Part shown: positions 1-9,000 of the stretch, one piece after another
Numbering within the stretch: position 1 is the stretch's first letter
Layout of the letters: each line of letters begins with the position of its first letter
Source: Stigmatella ashevillena
GTDB taxonomy: Bacteria; Myxococcota; Myxococcia; Myxococcales; Myxococcaceae
Reading direction: 5' to 3'
Assembly (NCBI RefSeq): GCF_028368975.1
Contig: NZ_JAQNDM010000002.1
Location: 3,962,425-4,026,424, forward strand
Length of the DNA: 64,000 nucleotides
Notes under the pieces: model-generated
Databases searched by the model: none
What the model saw: the letters and a program-made list of their open reading frames with translations, nothing else
What the model was told of the DNA's origin: nothing
Position numbers and translations under genes: made by a program

Positions 1-89
1 GCGCGCCCGCACGGGGGTTGATGGTGCTTCCCATCGCGACGGGAGACTCACGCGAGCGCTTCGGGGGAGGACGGCTCGGGGACCCCCGC

Positions 90-155
90 CAATCTCCTGT
101 CGTGGATCTGATCGTCCCCCAAGGAGTCACCCAGGAGCAGGTTCTTGGGGTGAAT
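90..155 (-). other. possible decayed Ser/Thr kinase fragment
   Basis: The first 228 bases hold no convincing intact gene. Read on the minus strand, the segment gives a stretch resembling the catalytic-loop region of bacterial Ser/Thr kinases: an Ile-His pair, then PKNLLLGDSLGDDQI. The usual HRDLKP core is shortened and a stop follows within about 30 codons. It may be a remnant of a kinase gene or a chance resemblance; the window edge prevents a decision. Confidence 0.15.
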
Positions 156-228
156 GCACCGCCCTGGCCCGCGGTCTTTCCCACGCGCCCGGCTCCGCCC
201 CAGACCGGCGAGTGATGCGCCTGGCGCC

Positions 229-1053
229 TCAGAAGTCCTGGATGCGGTCTGCCAGCTCCGCGTGCTCCACGAACTGGTTCACGTTGCCCTGCAACTCGGA
301 GATGCGGCGGTTGCGCGCCACCTCGGCCGCATCGACCGAGTCCAGCGTGTTCCACTGACGCAGCACGGCCTCTTCGTCGTTGGGGATGGCCTTGTTATAC
401 TCCGCCGAGAAGTAGAACATCGCCCGCGCCACGTTGCCCTTGTGCTCATCGGGCGGCTCGAACACCTTGCGGCCCTGCGCATCCAAGCCGAACTTCGCGC
501 CGTTCTGGCTCCACTGCACCTTCTCCACTTCGCCGAACGGGAAATTGCCCCGCTTGGAGTTGGCCTTCGCATCCGTGGGGAACAGGTGGTGCAGGTCGCT
601 CTTGGCATCTCCCGTGGCCCCCTTCGACTGCGGCCAGGTGTGCTCCACGTTCATGTCCGAGCTGTTGGGGATGCGGCCACCGTCGATCTGCCGCCCCGTG
701 TACACGCAGTCCACCTTGCCGCTGTGCACATCCAGGTCGGTGAAGAGGATCTTCCGGGCCTCGTTGTAGCTGTGGACGTCCTTGCCCACCGACGACTGCT
801 TGATGGCTCGCAGCAGCGCCTGGTCTCGCAGTCCCTCGAAGGGATCCTCCGAAGCCGGCGGCGTTTGCGGGGCCTCGGCGCGCTTTGCCCCCGTGCTGGA
901 GGCCGACCGGGATGCGGACGGCGTGAAGGTATCTCCCCACGCGAAGGGGCGGCCCGAGGCGCGCGTCGCAGGCGCCGGGGTGGAACGAGGCGCTGCCTCC
1001 GGAGCAGCGGGCGTGGGGCGGAAGGTGGTTCTCTGGAGGCTGAGCGTGTTCAC
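229..1053 (-). CDS. endonuclease I family nuclease
   Basis: The 274-residue product matches the endonuclease I (EndA/NucM) family of non-specific DNA/RNA nucleases, which use a His-metal mechanism. The family core is visible as NVEHTWPQSK (residues 135-144, catalytic His138) and DLHHLFPTD (153-161). Residues 1-70 are rich in Pro, Ala and Ser and look disordered. No Sec or Tat signal peptide is visible, although family members are usually secreted or periplasmic. The C-terminal half, with the FYFSAEYN segment, is normal for the family. The gene is divergent from the next one across a 116-bp AT-richer gap that should hold both promoters. The family call is secure; export route and target are unknown. 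Confidence 0.9.
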   Translation of the reverse strand: MNTLSLQRTTFRPTPAAPEAAPRSTPAPATRASGRPFAWGDTFTPSASRSASSTGAKRAEAPQTPPASEDPFEGLRDQALLRAIKQSSVGKDVHSYNEARKILFTDLDVHSGKVDCVYTGRQIDGGRIPNSSDMNVEHTWPQSKGATGDAKSDLHHLFPTDAKANSKRGNFPFGEVEKVQWSQNGAKFGLDAQGRKVFEPPDEHKGNVARAMFYFSAEYNKAIPNDEEAVLRQWNTLDSVDAAEVARNRRISELQGNVNQFVEHAELADRIQDF

Positions 1054-1169
1054 AACGGGATTATCGGAGTGTTTTGCCTACAGTTGCGCTCATACACCGA
1101 CTTTTTTGTTCTCAGCTCCCTGCTGCTGCCCCGAGCGAATAGAATCAAGGCCTTGAGCGAGAGGGTGCG

Positions 1170-2684
1170 GTGAGACAGCGCTTGGCGGGGGTGAGCGCCG
1201 TCTTGGTGTCCCTCTCCATTGTGGGCTTCTGGAGCCTCGGGGAGCCCTCCCCCGCTCCGGAGTCCGCTCCCGCCGAGGCCGCGCGCACGGTGGCGGCCGT
1301 GAACGCTCCCATCCCACCGGTCTCTCCGCGTCCCCCGGCGCATGAGAGGGCCCATGCCGAGGGGGCCCTGGAGGAAGAGCTGGTCGGCACCACCGTGGTG
1401 AGGGGAACTGGGGAGCCCCTCGCGCGGGTGGAGATCCGTCTCATCCCTCAAGTCTTCCTGGCCACCGGTCAGGCCACTGGGGATCCGCTCCAGGAGAGCC
1501 TCTCCACCACCAGCAACATGGCCGGGGAGTTCCTCTTCACCAGTGTGCCGCCCGGGAAGTACCGGCTGGAGGCCCACCTGCCGGGCCATGTTCCCCAGAT
1601 CCTGCCCCTCCTGCGTGTTCCCTTCGAGGACTCCCTCACCTTGGATCTGATCCGGGGCGGCGAGGTGGAGGGCGTCGTCCTCTCTGGAGACGGCCAACCT
1701 GCGCCCAACGCGGAGGTGAGCGCCATCAGCAGGACGCGGACCACGACCCTCACGGATGCCCAGGGCCGCTTCACCTTCACCCTCCCGCCTGGAAGCCATG
1801 CCGTCTCCGCCGTGCGCGCCCAGGAGGCGGGGGCGTTGAGTGCTCCCGTCCAGGTGAGCCAGGAGAAGCCCCTGCACAGGCTGCGCATTTCGCTGGGAGC
1901 GGGCGCCGTTCTCAGCGGACAGGTGACGCGCCCGGACGGCTCGCCCGTGCTGGGCGCTCGGGTGCATGTCCTCCCGGAGGGCTTTCGCACTCCCAGCGCC
2001 CTGGCGGGGACCGACGCGCAGGGCGCCTTCCTCATCGCCCCGCTGGCGCCTGGCGCCTATCGCGTCCAAGCCCTCACCCCCGAAGGCCACCGGAGCCCTT
2101 TTCAGCAAATCCAAGTGGCCGAAGGGGGGCGCATGTCTCTCCTTTTTGAAGCCGAGGGCCCCGCCTCCCGCCACGAGAAACACCGACTCCTGGGCCAGAT
2201 CATCGACTCCCGGGGACATGCCGTTCAGGGCTTCTATCTCGAGGTGACGGCCCTGGAGACCGGGGACTCACGCACCTTCGACTTCATGGGAGACTGGTTC
2301 GAGGTCGACGTGCCCCTGGGACGCCACCGGCTCTACGTGGCCCTGAGCGACGGAGAGCGCGCCGAACAGCTCGTCCAGACGGGGCCTGGCGCTTCCACGC
2401 GCCTCGAAATTCTCGTGCACCCTGGCGTCTCCCTGTCGGGCCGGGTCATTGACCCCTTCACGCGAAAACCCCTGCCGGACGGGGCCGTGCTCATTCCCCA
2501 GTACGGTGTGGCCAGCATTCACGCAGACGGCCGCTTCGTCTTCCGCGATCTCCCCCCTGGAGAACACACCCTCCATCTCCAGCGAGGAACCCTCCAGGCC
2601 TCGCAGCGAGTCACGCTGCGGCCCGGCAAAGCCCACGACCTGGGAGATCTCCCCTTCGAGCCCCCGCTTCCCTCGCCGCGTTGA
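1170..2684 (+). CDS. carboxypeptidase regulatory-like domain protein
   Basis: This 504-residue protein probably starts at a GTG and opens with a hydrophobic segment (about residues 6-23) that could be a signal peptide or membrane anchor, followed by a Pro/Ala/Glu linker. The rest is a series of about five beta-sandwich repeats of the carboxypeptidase regulatory type, recognised by recurring D-x-x-G-x-F-x-x-x-x-L-x-P-G-x-Y/H patterns (for example NMAGEFLFTSVPPGKYRLEA and DAQGRFTFTLPPGSHAVSA). Myxobacteria carry many such cell-surface or periplasmic proteins, thought to bind protein or carbohydrate. No catalytic domain is visible, so a binding or structural role is inferred. Confidence 0.75.
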   Translation: MRQRLAGVSAVLVSLSIVGFWSLGEPSPAPESAPAEAARTVAAVNAPIPPVSPRPPAHERAHAEGALEEELVGTTVVRGTGEPLARVEIRLIPQVFLATGQATGDPLQESLSTTSNMAGEFLFTSVPPGKYRLEAHLPGHVPQILPLLRVPFEDSLTLDLIRGGEVEGVVLSGDGQPAPNAEVSAISRTRTTTLTDAQGRFTFTLPPGSHAVSAVRAQEAGALSAPVQVSQEKPLHRLRISLGAGAVLSGQVTRPDGSPVLGARVHVLPEGFRTPSALAGTDAQGAFLIAPLAPGAYRVQALTPEGHRSPFQQIQVAEGGRMSLLFEAEGPASRHEKHRLLGQIIDSRGHAVQGFYLEVTALETGDSRTFDFMGDWFEVDVPLGRHRLYVALSDGERAEQLVQTGPGASTRLEILVHPGVSLSGRVIDPFTRKPLPDGAVLIPQYGVASIHADGRFVFRDLPPGEHTLHLQRGTLQASQRVTLRPGKAHDLGDLPFEPPLPSPR

Positions 2685-2777
2685 GCAAGAGGAGCTTTCC
2701 CCTCCCCGACGGTCCATTGGAAACGCAGGGCGGCATCCCCACATAGGCCCTCCATCCCTTCTCCTGGGCGGGCTCGC

Positions 2778-3146
2778 ATGAACAAGAAGGCACTTCTCTC
2801 CTGTTGCGCGGTGCTGGTGCTCTCGGGGGCCTTCGCCTGCTCGGATCCCGAGCCGGGCACCCTCACCTTCGACTGGTCCTTCGAGGGCAGAAGCTGCTCC
2901 CAGGAGCCCGACATCAAAGAGGTCCGGCTCGTCATCCCCGGCCTGACGCTCGACAACGGGGGCCGGTACCCCTGCGTTGTCGCCGGGGATGATGGCATTA
3001 CCCTGCAAGGAGTCTTTGAAGCAGGGACCTACAGCTATGTCATCGACGCGGTCGACTTCAGTGACCGCTCCCTCTACACGCGCGGCGGGGACTTCACGGT
3101 GGACGGCGACACCCGCGTGGAAGTCGATCTGGCTTCGACACGGTAG
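2778..3146 (+). CDS. small secreted lipoprotein, unknown function
   Basis: The 122-residue product has a typical lipoprotein signal peptide: MNKK, a hydrophobic stretch, then a lipobox ending SGAFAC with the lipidated Cys near residue 21. The mature part is about 100 residues with two further Cys (in RSC and YPC, possibly a disulphide) and a predicted beta-rich pattern ending EAGTYSYVIDAV and DGDTRVEVDL. That pattern fits a small Ig-like or carboxypeptidase-regulatory fold. It lies 93 bp downstream of the previous gene and is convergent with the next. Function is not recognised. Confidence 0.65.
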   Translation: MNKKALLSCCAVLVLSGAFACSDPEPGTLTFDWSFEGRSCSQEPDIKEVRLVIPGLTLDNGGRYPCVVAGDDGITLQGVFEAGTYSYVIDAVDFSDRSLYTRGGDFTVDGDTRVEVDLASTR

Positions 3147-3161
3147 CCGCCGTCCCTCGGC

Positions 3162-3530
3162 TCAGGGCACGTAGGCCGAGCCTGCCCGAGCATCGTAGGT
3201 GCAATCGATCATGGTGCTCGAGTAGGGCCTGCCCACGTAAAGCTGGACCGTCGCCGTGTCGGGTCCACTCACGAACGCTCGGCCCGACGAGACCCGGGAA
3301 TAGCGCTTGAAATCACGCGCCACGTGCTCGCACTGCCGACGGGCCACTTCCAGGTTCACGTTCGAGGCGAAACCACTTCCGCCGTAGCCCTGGACTTCTC
3401 GCTCCCGGTGGCCCGAGGTGTGATGCGACGCCCGTGTGGGCTGCCGCTCGGGTGTTGAGGCACAAGCCTGCAAGGCCATGCTGGCCAGCACCGTGAGTCC
3501 CATCACTCCTGTCTGCCATCGAAATGCCAT
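3162..3530 (-). CDS. small lipoprotein, paralogue A
   Basis: The 122-residue protein starts with a hydrophobic segment and a lipobox-like ALQAC (Cys near residue 23). The mature domain contains the conserved pattern ARRQCEHVARDF and ends DCTYDARAGSAYVP. It is clearly related to the next gene on the same strand, with the same order of elements and nearly identical C-terminus, so the two arose by tandem duplication. Function is unknown. Its two Cys (in RRQC and DCTYD) are shared with the paralogue and may form a disulphide. Confidence 0.7.
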   Translation of the reverse strand: MAFRWQTGVMGLTVLASMALQACASTPERQPTRASHHTSGHREREVQGYGGSGFASNVNLEVARRQCEHVARDFKRYSRVSSGRAFVSGPDTATVQLYVGRPYSSTMIDCTYDARAGSAYVP

Positions 3531-3684
3531 GACATGCCTCCAGGTCCGCGCCGCCTTGGATCAAAGCTGAGGATGGGCCCCCGGCGAGACATCACGTCAG
3601 GCAGGCAGGAAGGCACTGTCCCGCTGCGCCTCCAGGCAGCGCGGCCGGCCCTGCGCTGGAGCGCCTGCGGCTCAGCGACAGGAA

Positions 3685-4038
3685 CTAGGGCACGTGCGCC
3701 ACTCCTGAGCGCGCGTCATAGGTGCAGGGGACCCGGTATCCCGAGGCCGGCGCGCCGATGTTCACCTGCACCCGCGCCATCTCCGGTCCCGTCACGCTCG
3801 CCGTGCCCGCGGTGGCGCCGGGATACCCCCGGACATCCCGGGCCTCGCGCTCGCACTGCTGGCGCGCCAGCAGCAGATTCACGCCCATCTCCTCATCCCC
3901 GCCCCCCCGGCTGCCGGGCGATGCCTGCCGCGAAGCGTGATGTTCTGACATCTGCTTGTGCGTGGCCGTGCACCCCTGAAGCGCCACCCCCGCCAACGCC
4001 GCGAGCCCCATCAACCCCATCTTCCATTGAAGCGCCAT
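3685..4038 (-). CDS. small lipoprotein, paralogue B
   Basis: This frame stays open far upstream, but the start chosen is the ATG of MALQWKMGLMG, which gives 117 residues and a clean lipoprotein signal (VALQGC, Cys at residue 23). The mature domain parallels the neighbouring paralogue: ARQQCEREARDV, then VTGPEMARVQVNIG, then CTYDARSGVAHVP at the end. A gap of about 150 bp separates the two copies, so each may have its own promoter. Function is unknown. Confidence 0.7.
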   Translation of the reverse strand: MALQWKMGLMGLAALAGVALQGCTATHKQMSEHHASRQASPGSRGGGDEEMGVNLLLARQQCEREARDVRGYPGATAGTASVTGPEMARVQVNIGAPASGYRVPCTYDARSGVAHVP

Positions 4039-4190
4039 TCCATCACCCCCAGGAGCCATGTCCTGTCCCAAGCTTGAGGATGAAGTGATTCCGCGACATC
4101 GCCCCCCAGGGAAGGGCTTGCTCTCCGGGTGGCGCCCGGCGCAAAGCCGCCGAGGAGAGAAGCGCACGAGGGGACCTTCGAGCGCCTGGG

Positions 4191-4790
4191 CTACCCCGAC
4201 TTCGTGAAGGGCACATCCAGCACGGGCATCTTCTTCGCGCCCGGCACATCGTAGTGCCACCACTCCATCTTGTTGCGCAGGAAGCCCGCGCCCTCCATCG
4301 CCTCCAGGAGCACTTGCCGGTGCTTGCGAGAAGCCTCGGAGCCCCCCTTGTAGCCATGGTGCGCCGCAGGGGTGAAGTCGTCGAAGGGCGTCGGCATCTC
4401 CACGGGGGCCCCCTCCAGCGTCACCAGCGTCAGGTCCACCGCCGCCCCTCGGTTGTGGTTCGAGCCGAACTTCGGGTTCGCCACGTACCCGGGTTTCGGA
4501 ACCAGCTTCCACATCTCCCACTGCACCGCCCGGGGCCGGTAGCAGTCGTACACCTTCACCCGGTAGCCCTTCGTCCGCAGCACGTCCGCCGCCTGCTTCA
4601 GTCGCCGGGCCGAGTCCGGCAGCAGCAGGCATCGCGCGTCCTCCGGGTACACCTTGCGCTTCAGGAAGTTGTCCTCCGTGGCGTAGCGCATGTCCACCAC
4701 CAGGTCCGGAACCGCTTCCGTGGCATCCACCAGCGGCTCACCGCCCGCCGCCAGCCACACCGTCATCGCCAGCTTCGCCGCGGGCAGCAT
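4191..4790 (-). CDS. VanX-like D-Ala-D-Ala dipeptidase (M15D)
   Basis: The 199-residue product belongs to peptidase family M15D (VanX/DdpX), zinc enzymes that hydrolyse D-Ala-D-Ala and are used in cell-wall recycling or glycopeptide resistance. The zinc ligands are visible: SNHNRGAAVD (His112, Asp119) and MEWWH (Glu176, His179), with the substrate-stabilising Arg in DCYRPR (Arg85). Residues 1-16 may be a signal peptide. The start at 4790 is preferred because it lies one base after the queC stop (TGAgATG), giving tight coupling, and it avoids a long overlap with queC. With no vanHA or other resistance genes nearby, a role in peptidoglycan dipeptide turnover is more likely than vancomycin resistance. 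Confidence 0.88.
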   Translation of the reverse strand: MLPAAKLAMTVWLAAGGEPLVDATEAVPDLVVDMRYATEDNFLKRKVYPEDARCLLLPDSARRLKQAADVLRTKGYRVKVYDCYRPRAVQWEMWKLVPKPGYVANPKFGSNHNRGAAVDLTLVTLEGAPVEMPTPFDDFTPAAHHGYKGGSEASRKHRQVLLEAMEGAGFLRNKMEWWHYDVPGAKKMPVLDVPFTKSG

Positions 4791-4791
4791 C

Positions 4792-5481
4792 TCACGCCCC
4801 TTCCGTGTAAAGCGTGGGGTCCGGGACTCCCGCTTCCTGGAAGCCCTTCTTGCGCAGCACGCAGCTGTCACAGTGGCCGCACGCGCGGCCCTTTACATCC
4901 GGGTCGTAGCAGGAGTGCGTCAGCCCGTAGTCCACGCCCAGCCGCGTGCCCTCGCGGATGATCTGCGCCTTGGTCATCCCCGACAGCGGCGCGTGCACCT
5001 GGAAGCGCTGCCCCTCCACGCCCGCCTTCGTCGCCAGCGTCGCCACGGACGCGAACGCCTCGATGAACTGCGGCCGACAGTCCGGGTAGCCGCTGTAATC
5101 CACCGCGTTCACCCCGATGTAGATGTCGTGGGCGCCCACCACCTCGGCCAATCCGAGGGCCAACGAGAGGAACAGCAGGTTGCGCGCCGGCACGTAGGTC
5201 ACCGGGATGCCGTGGGACATCTCCGTCTCCGGCCGGTCCTTGGGCACCGCGATGTCCGCCGTCAACGCCGAGCCCCCGATGCCGCGCAGATCCAACGGGA
5301 CGAGCCGGAAGTCCCGGGCGCCCATCGTCTCGGCCACCTTGCGGGCGCGCTCCAGCTCCACGGCGTGGCGTTGTCCATAGTGGATGGCCAGGCACACCGG
5401 CTCGAAGCCGTCCGCCTTCGCCATCGCCAGACAGGTGGTGGAGTCCAACCCACCCGAGAGCAACACCACGGCCTTCTTCAT
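4792..5481 (-). CDS. queC: 7-cyano-7-deazaguanine synthase QueC
   Basis: QueC converts 7-carboxy-7-deazaguanine to preQ0 with ATP and ammonia, in queuosine biosynthesis. The 229-residue protein begins [20 protein letters not shown], with the PP-loop SGGLDS at residues 9-14, and ends with the zinc-binding cysteine set [19 protein letters not shown]. The ATG at 5481 is chosen over an upstream start because it places the PP-loop normally and overlaps the stop of the upstream lipoprotein gene as TGATG. The three genes from 6083 down to 4191 therefore look like one operon. Other que genes are not in the window. Confidence 0.95.
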   Translation of the reverse strand: MKKAVVLLSGGLDSTTCLAMAKADGFEPVCLAIHYGQRHAVELERARKVAETMGARDFRLVPLDLRGIGGSALTADIAVPKDRPETEMSHGIPVTYVPARNLLFLSLALGLAEVVGAHDIYIGVNAVDYSGYPDCRPQFIEAFASVATLATKAGVEGQRFQVHAPLSGMTKAQIIREGTRLGVDYGLTHSCYDPDVKGRACGHCDSCVLRKKGFQEAGVPDPTLYTEGA

Positions 5482-6083
5482 CAATTTACCCGCGTTCCTT
5501 CCACCGTATACACAGCCCGGCAGGGGCTCGTGCACGTGCAGTTCGTCTTACCCGGGATGAAGTCATCCGTCAGCGTTCCGCACGCGCGCTCCACGTCGTA
5601 CCCCGTCGGGGTGGGGCCCGGCGGCTGCGCCCCTCCATCCGGCACGCCCCCATCCACCAACCCCGAGCACCGGCGGCCAATCAGCGTGTCCTGGCTGTTG
5701 CTCAACAAGAGGACATTCAACGACTCCTCGACTTCCGTGCCCTCGCAGCTCGGGCCGCAGCTCGGCGGGCGGGTCGCCGCGCGGTGGACGGACACCACCC
5801 GCGCGCCCTCGTACCCCGCATCCCGCGCGAAGCCCTGCACGGTGAGCCACCCCTGGGGTTGATCCGCGTTGCGCGAGAACGTTCCATCGAAGAGGAAGGT
5901 GCCTGCGTCACTGAGCGACGCGAAGTCCGGTCCCCGCAAGTCACACGTGGTGCGCTGGCGGTCCACCGTGGCCTCGAAGCGGAAGGTTCCCAGGACTTGA
6001 TCTCCTGGAAACACGGGATCGGTGATGCAGGCGGCCACCACGGCCAGGACCGAGAGGAGGAGGGCAATGCGTCGGAGGTTCAT
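5481..6083 (-). CDS. lipoprotein of unknown function
   Basis: The 200-residue product has a lipoprotein signal ([19 protein letters not shown], Cys19). The mature part carries several Cys ([34 protein letters not shown]), suggesting a disulphide-stabilised extracytoplasmic domain. It includes a [15 protein letters not shown] segment common in myxobacterial lipoproteins. Its stop overlaps the queC start, so it is the first gene of that operon. A functional link with queuosine synthesis is not evident. Confidence 0.7.
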   Translation of the reverse strand: MNLRRIALLLSVLAVVAACITDPVFPGDQVLGTFRFEATVDRQRTTCDLRGPDFASLSDAGTFLFDGTFSRNADQPQGWLTVQGFARDAGYEGARVVSVHRAATRPPSCGPSCEGTEVEESLNVLLLSNSQDTLIGRRCSGLVDGGVPDGGAQPPGPTPTGYDVERACGTLTDDFIPGKTNCTCTSPCRAVYTVEGTRVN

Positions 6084-6095
6084 TCACCGCGCAGA

Positions 6096-9000
6096 CTACA
6101 CGAGCTCCAGCGCCGCGAGCGCCACTGCTCGGAACGGCGCGCTGGTGGCCAGCACCGCTCCCACCTCCACGGTGCGGGGATCTCCCCCTCGAACCTCTGG
6201 CGCCAGTTGGGCCAGCACCCGTCCCGCCGCGAGCGAGGCAGGCACCGCCCGGAAGGACGCCACCGCCGCCTCCTGAAGGCCCGGCACCTCGCCGGGACGC
6301 GCCAGGGCCACGCCCCTCTGGCCGAAGCTCAGCGCCAGCGCGCACAGGAAGCCCAGCTCCACCGGGCCAAAGCACGTGAGCGTTCCCGCCCCCAGCACCA
6401 GCTCGTCGGGGCCCAGGAGATAGGCCTCCACGCCGCCTTCTGGATCCAGGAAGACGCGCACCCCGTCCGCGCCCAGGGCTTCCAGCGCGGGCCGCAGGGC
6501 CGTGTACAAGCGCGGGAGGCTCTCGCTCGTCACCGCCAGCACCCCGGGAGGCGCCGGGTGGCGGAACGTCGCGGGCGGCGACAGGGGCGTGATGTGAACG
6601 GCCGAGGCGGGCGCCTCGCTGGAGGACAACGCCGCGGCGATGCCATCCACGCGATCCGCGGCCTCCTCGCGGCCCAGCAGCCGCAGCGCCTCCGCGAACA
6701 GCGTCCACCCATCCACGTCCACGGGCTGCTGGCGCAGGAGCACGGGCCAGAGCTGGGAGGCCAGCGCCGCGCCCTCGGGCGCGGGAGAGAGCCGCTCGGC
6801 CACCAAGCGCGTGGCCTCCGCCGAGAGCGCTTGCCGCGCCAGGAGCCGTCCCGCCAACCGCGCCGCGAACGGGAGGAGCTGGGCGTTCAAGTACTCCCGA
6901 AGGATGGACTCCAACTCCGCCGGTTCCTCGGTCAGCCGTTCGCGCAGCAGCAGCGCCTCGCCCGTGAGGCCCCGCTCCTCCGCCAGCCGCACGCGGCGCG
7001 CCAGCCGCTCCGGTGTCTCCGGGAGCGCCTCGAGCTGCGCCGCCGCATCCGCGGGCCGCCACAGGGCCTCGTAGGCATCCGCCCACCGTTCCCGGTAGGG
7101 CGCCAGGGCCTCGGCCCCGGCCAGGGACTCCAGACGCTCGGCCATCGCCACGAAGGCGGCGCTCTCGTCCTTCTCGTCGAGCAGCACGAGCAGGTGCTTC
7201 ACCGCGATCTGGTTCGCGGCGTCCTCGGCCAACGCCTGCTCGAAGGACTGCCGCGCCCGGGCCCGTTGGGAGAGTGCCAGCAGCAGCTCGCCGCGCTCCA
7301 GCCGCAGCGTCACGCGCTCCGCGGGATTTTGCTCTGCCTCGATGAGCTGTTCCAGCGTCTGTTCCGCGTCCTGCTTGAGGCCCTCGGCGCGCTCGTGCCC
7401 CAGGCGCTCGCGCAGCAGCGCCACGCGGCGCTCCGGCCAGTGCTCCGCCGCCACCCCGAGCGCCTCGAGGCGGTGGGCGGACGGCAAGGAGCGCACGTGG
7501 ACAAGCAACGCCTCGGCGAGCTCTTCCGGCAGCTGCCCCATCGACGCCAGCAGGCCCGGGACACGCTCCGGGAAGGTTTCATGGGTGCTCAGGCGCTCGA
7601 ACGCGCGCAGGCGCAGCCCTCCCGGCGCGGAGACCGCGTCGAGCACCTCGCCCTCCAGCGCCACGCTCCGCTCCGGGTCTCGCGGGGAGAGCCGCTCCGC
7701 CAACGACAGCAGCCCCGCGAAATCCCCTTCCGCGCGCAGCCCCTTGACCAGCCGGTCCACGAATACGGTGGACCCCTCCGGCTCTGCCACGAGCGCCCAG
7801 AGCGCCTCGCGGACGCGAACCTCGTCCCCCGCGCTCTCGGCCAGGGAGAGCGCGTCGGACAGACGGCCTTCGGCCAGCGCCGGTTGGAAGCCCACCTGCA
7901 CCGCCCGCGCCGGAGCCCCCAGACGGAGGAAGCGCGCGGCCCACTCCGAGGGCGACAAGGCTTTGGGGGACTCGGTCACGAGCCGCTCCAGCACTTCCAG
8001 CGCCTCGGCCGCGTCTCCCGCCTCTTCCCAGAGGCCCGCCGCCTCCAACAACAACGCGGGGTGCTCGCCCGCCTTCGCGGCGCGCGCCGCCAACACCAGG
8101 GTCTTCGCCGCGCGAGCCGTCTCTCCCGAAGCGTGGTGCAGGCGCGCCTGGAGCCGCAGCGAGGGCACGCCGGGCGACACGGAAGCCGCCGCTTTGGCCG
8201 CTTTCAGCGCCTCCGGCAGCCGGCCGGCGGACTCGAAGTCCTCCGCGGCGGCGACCAGCAGTTCCACCTTCGTGGGCCCATCGGTCAGCTCCGATCTCGC
8301 CAGACGGACCTCGGCACGGCGGACCGGCGCATCCACCAGCAGGGGCTCCAGGGCATCCAGCGCATCGGCATAGCCCACACCCGAGGGCCCCTGCCCCACC
8401 ACCCCCTCCAACGCCTGACGCGCCAGGGGGAGTTGTCCCGCGGCTCGGGCGAGCGAAGCAAACTCCAACCGCAGCAGGGCCGCCTCGTCGACGTCCTCCG
8501 TCCGGTCCACCAGCCGCTCCAGCGCCTCCAGCAGCCGCACGGTGTCACCGCGCTGGCGCAAGCCCTCCACGAGTTGGCGCAACGCCGCCTCGTGCGCGGG
8601 ATCCGCCTGAGAGGCCCGCTGCCGCAGCTTCCAGGCCCAATCCTCGTCGGCCAGCTGGGCCTCGGCCACGGTGGCGGCCGCCAGCAGCATCTCCGCGGCG
8701 CGGGTTCCTCCCACGGCGCTGGCGCCCGACTCGTACACCTCCAGCAGCTCACTGTGCCGTCCCAGGGCGCGCAGGCCCTGCACCGCCCGGTCGATGAGGA
8801 CGCTGTCCGCGGGATGCAGGCGCGCCAGCGGCAACAGCGCATCGATGGCCTGACTGGGGTCTTCGAAGAGGTCCGCGGCGCGGCGGTAGAGCACCTCCGC
8901 CGTCACGCCATCCGCCTTGCGCGCGAGCTGAACCGAGGTGCGGAAGAGGCCCGGGCTGTCGCCGATATGGGCATAGGCCTCCGCGAGCAGCGACAGCGCC

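Noticed and set aside
4191-4790. Vancomycin resistance cluster
   Set aside because: Only a VanX-like dipeptidase is present; no VanH, VanA-type ligase or VanRS pair is nearby.
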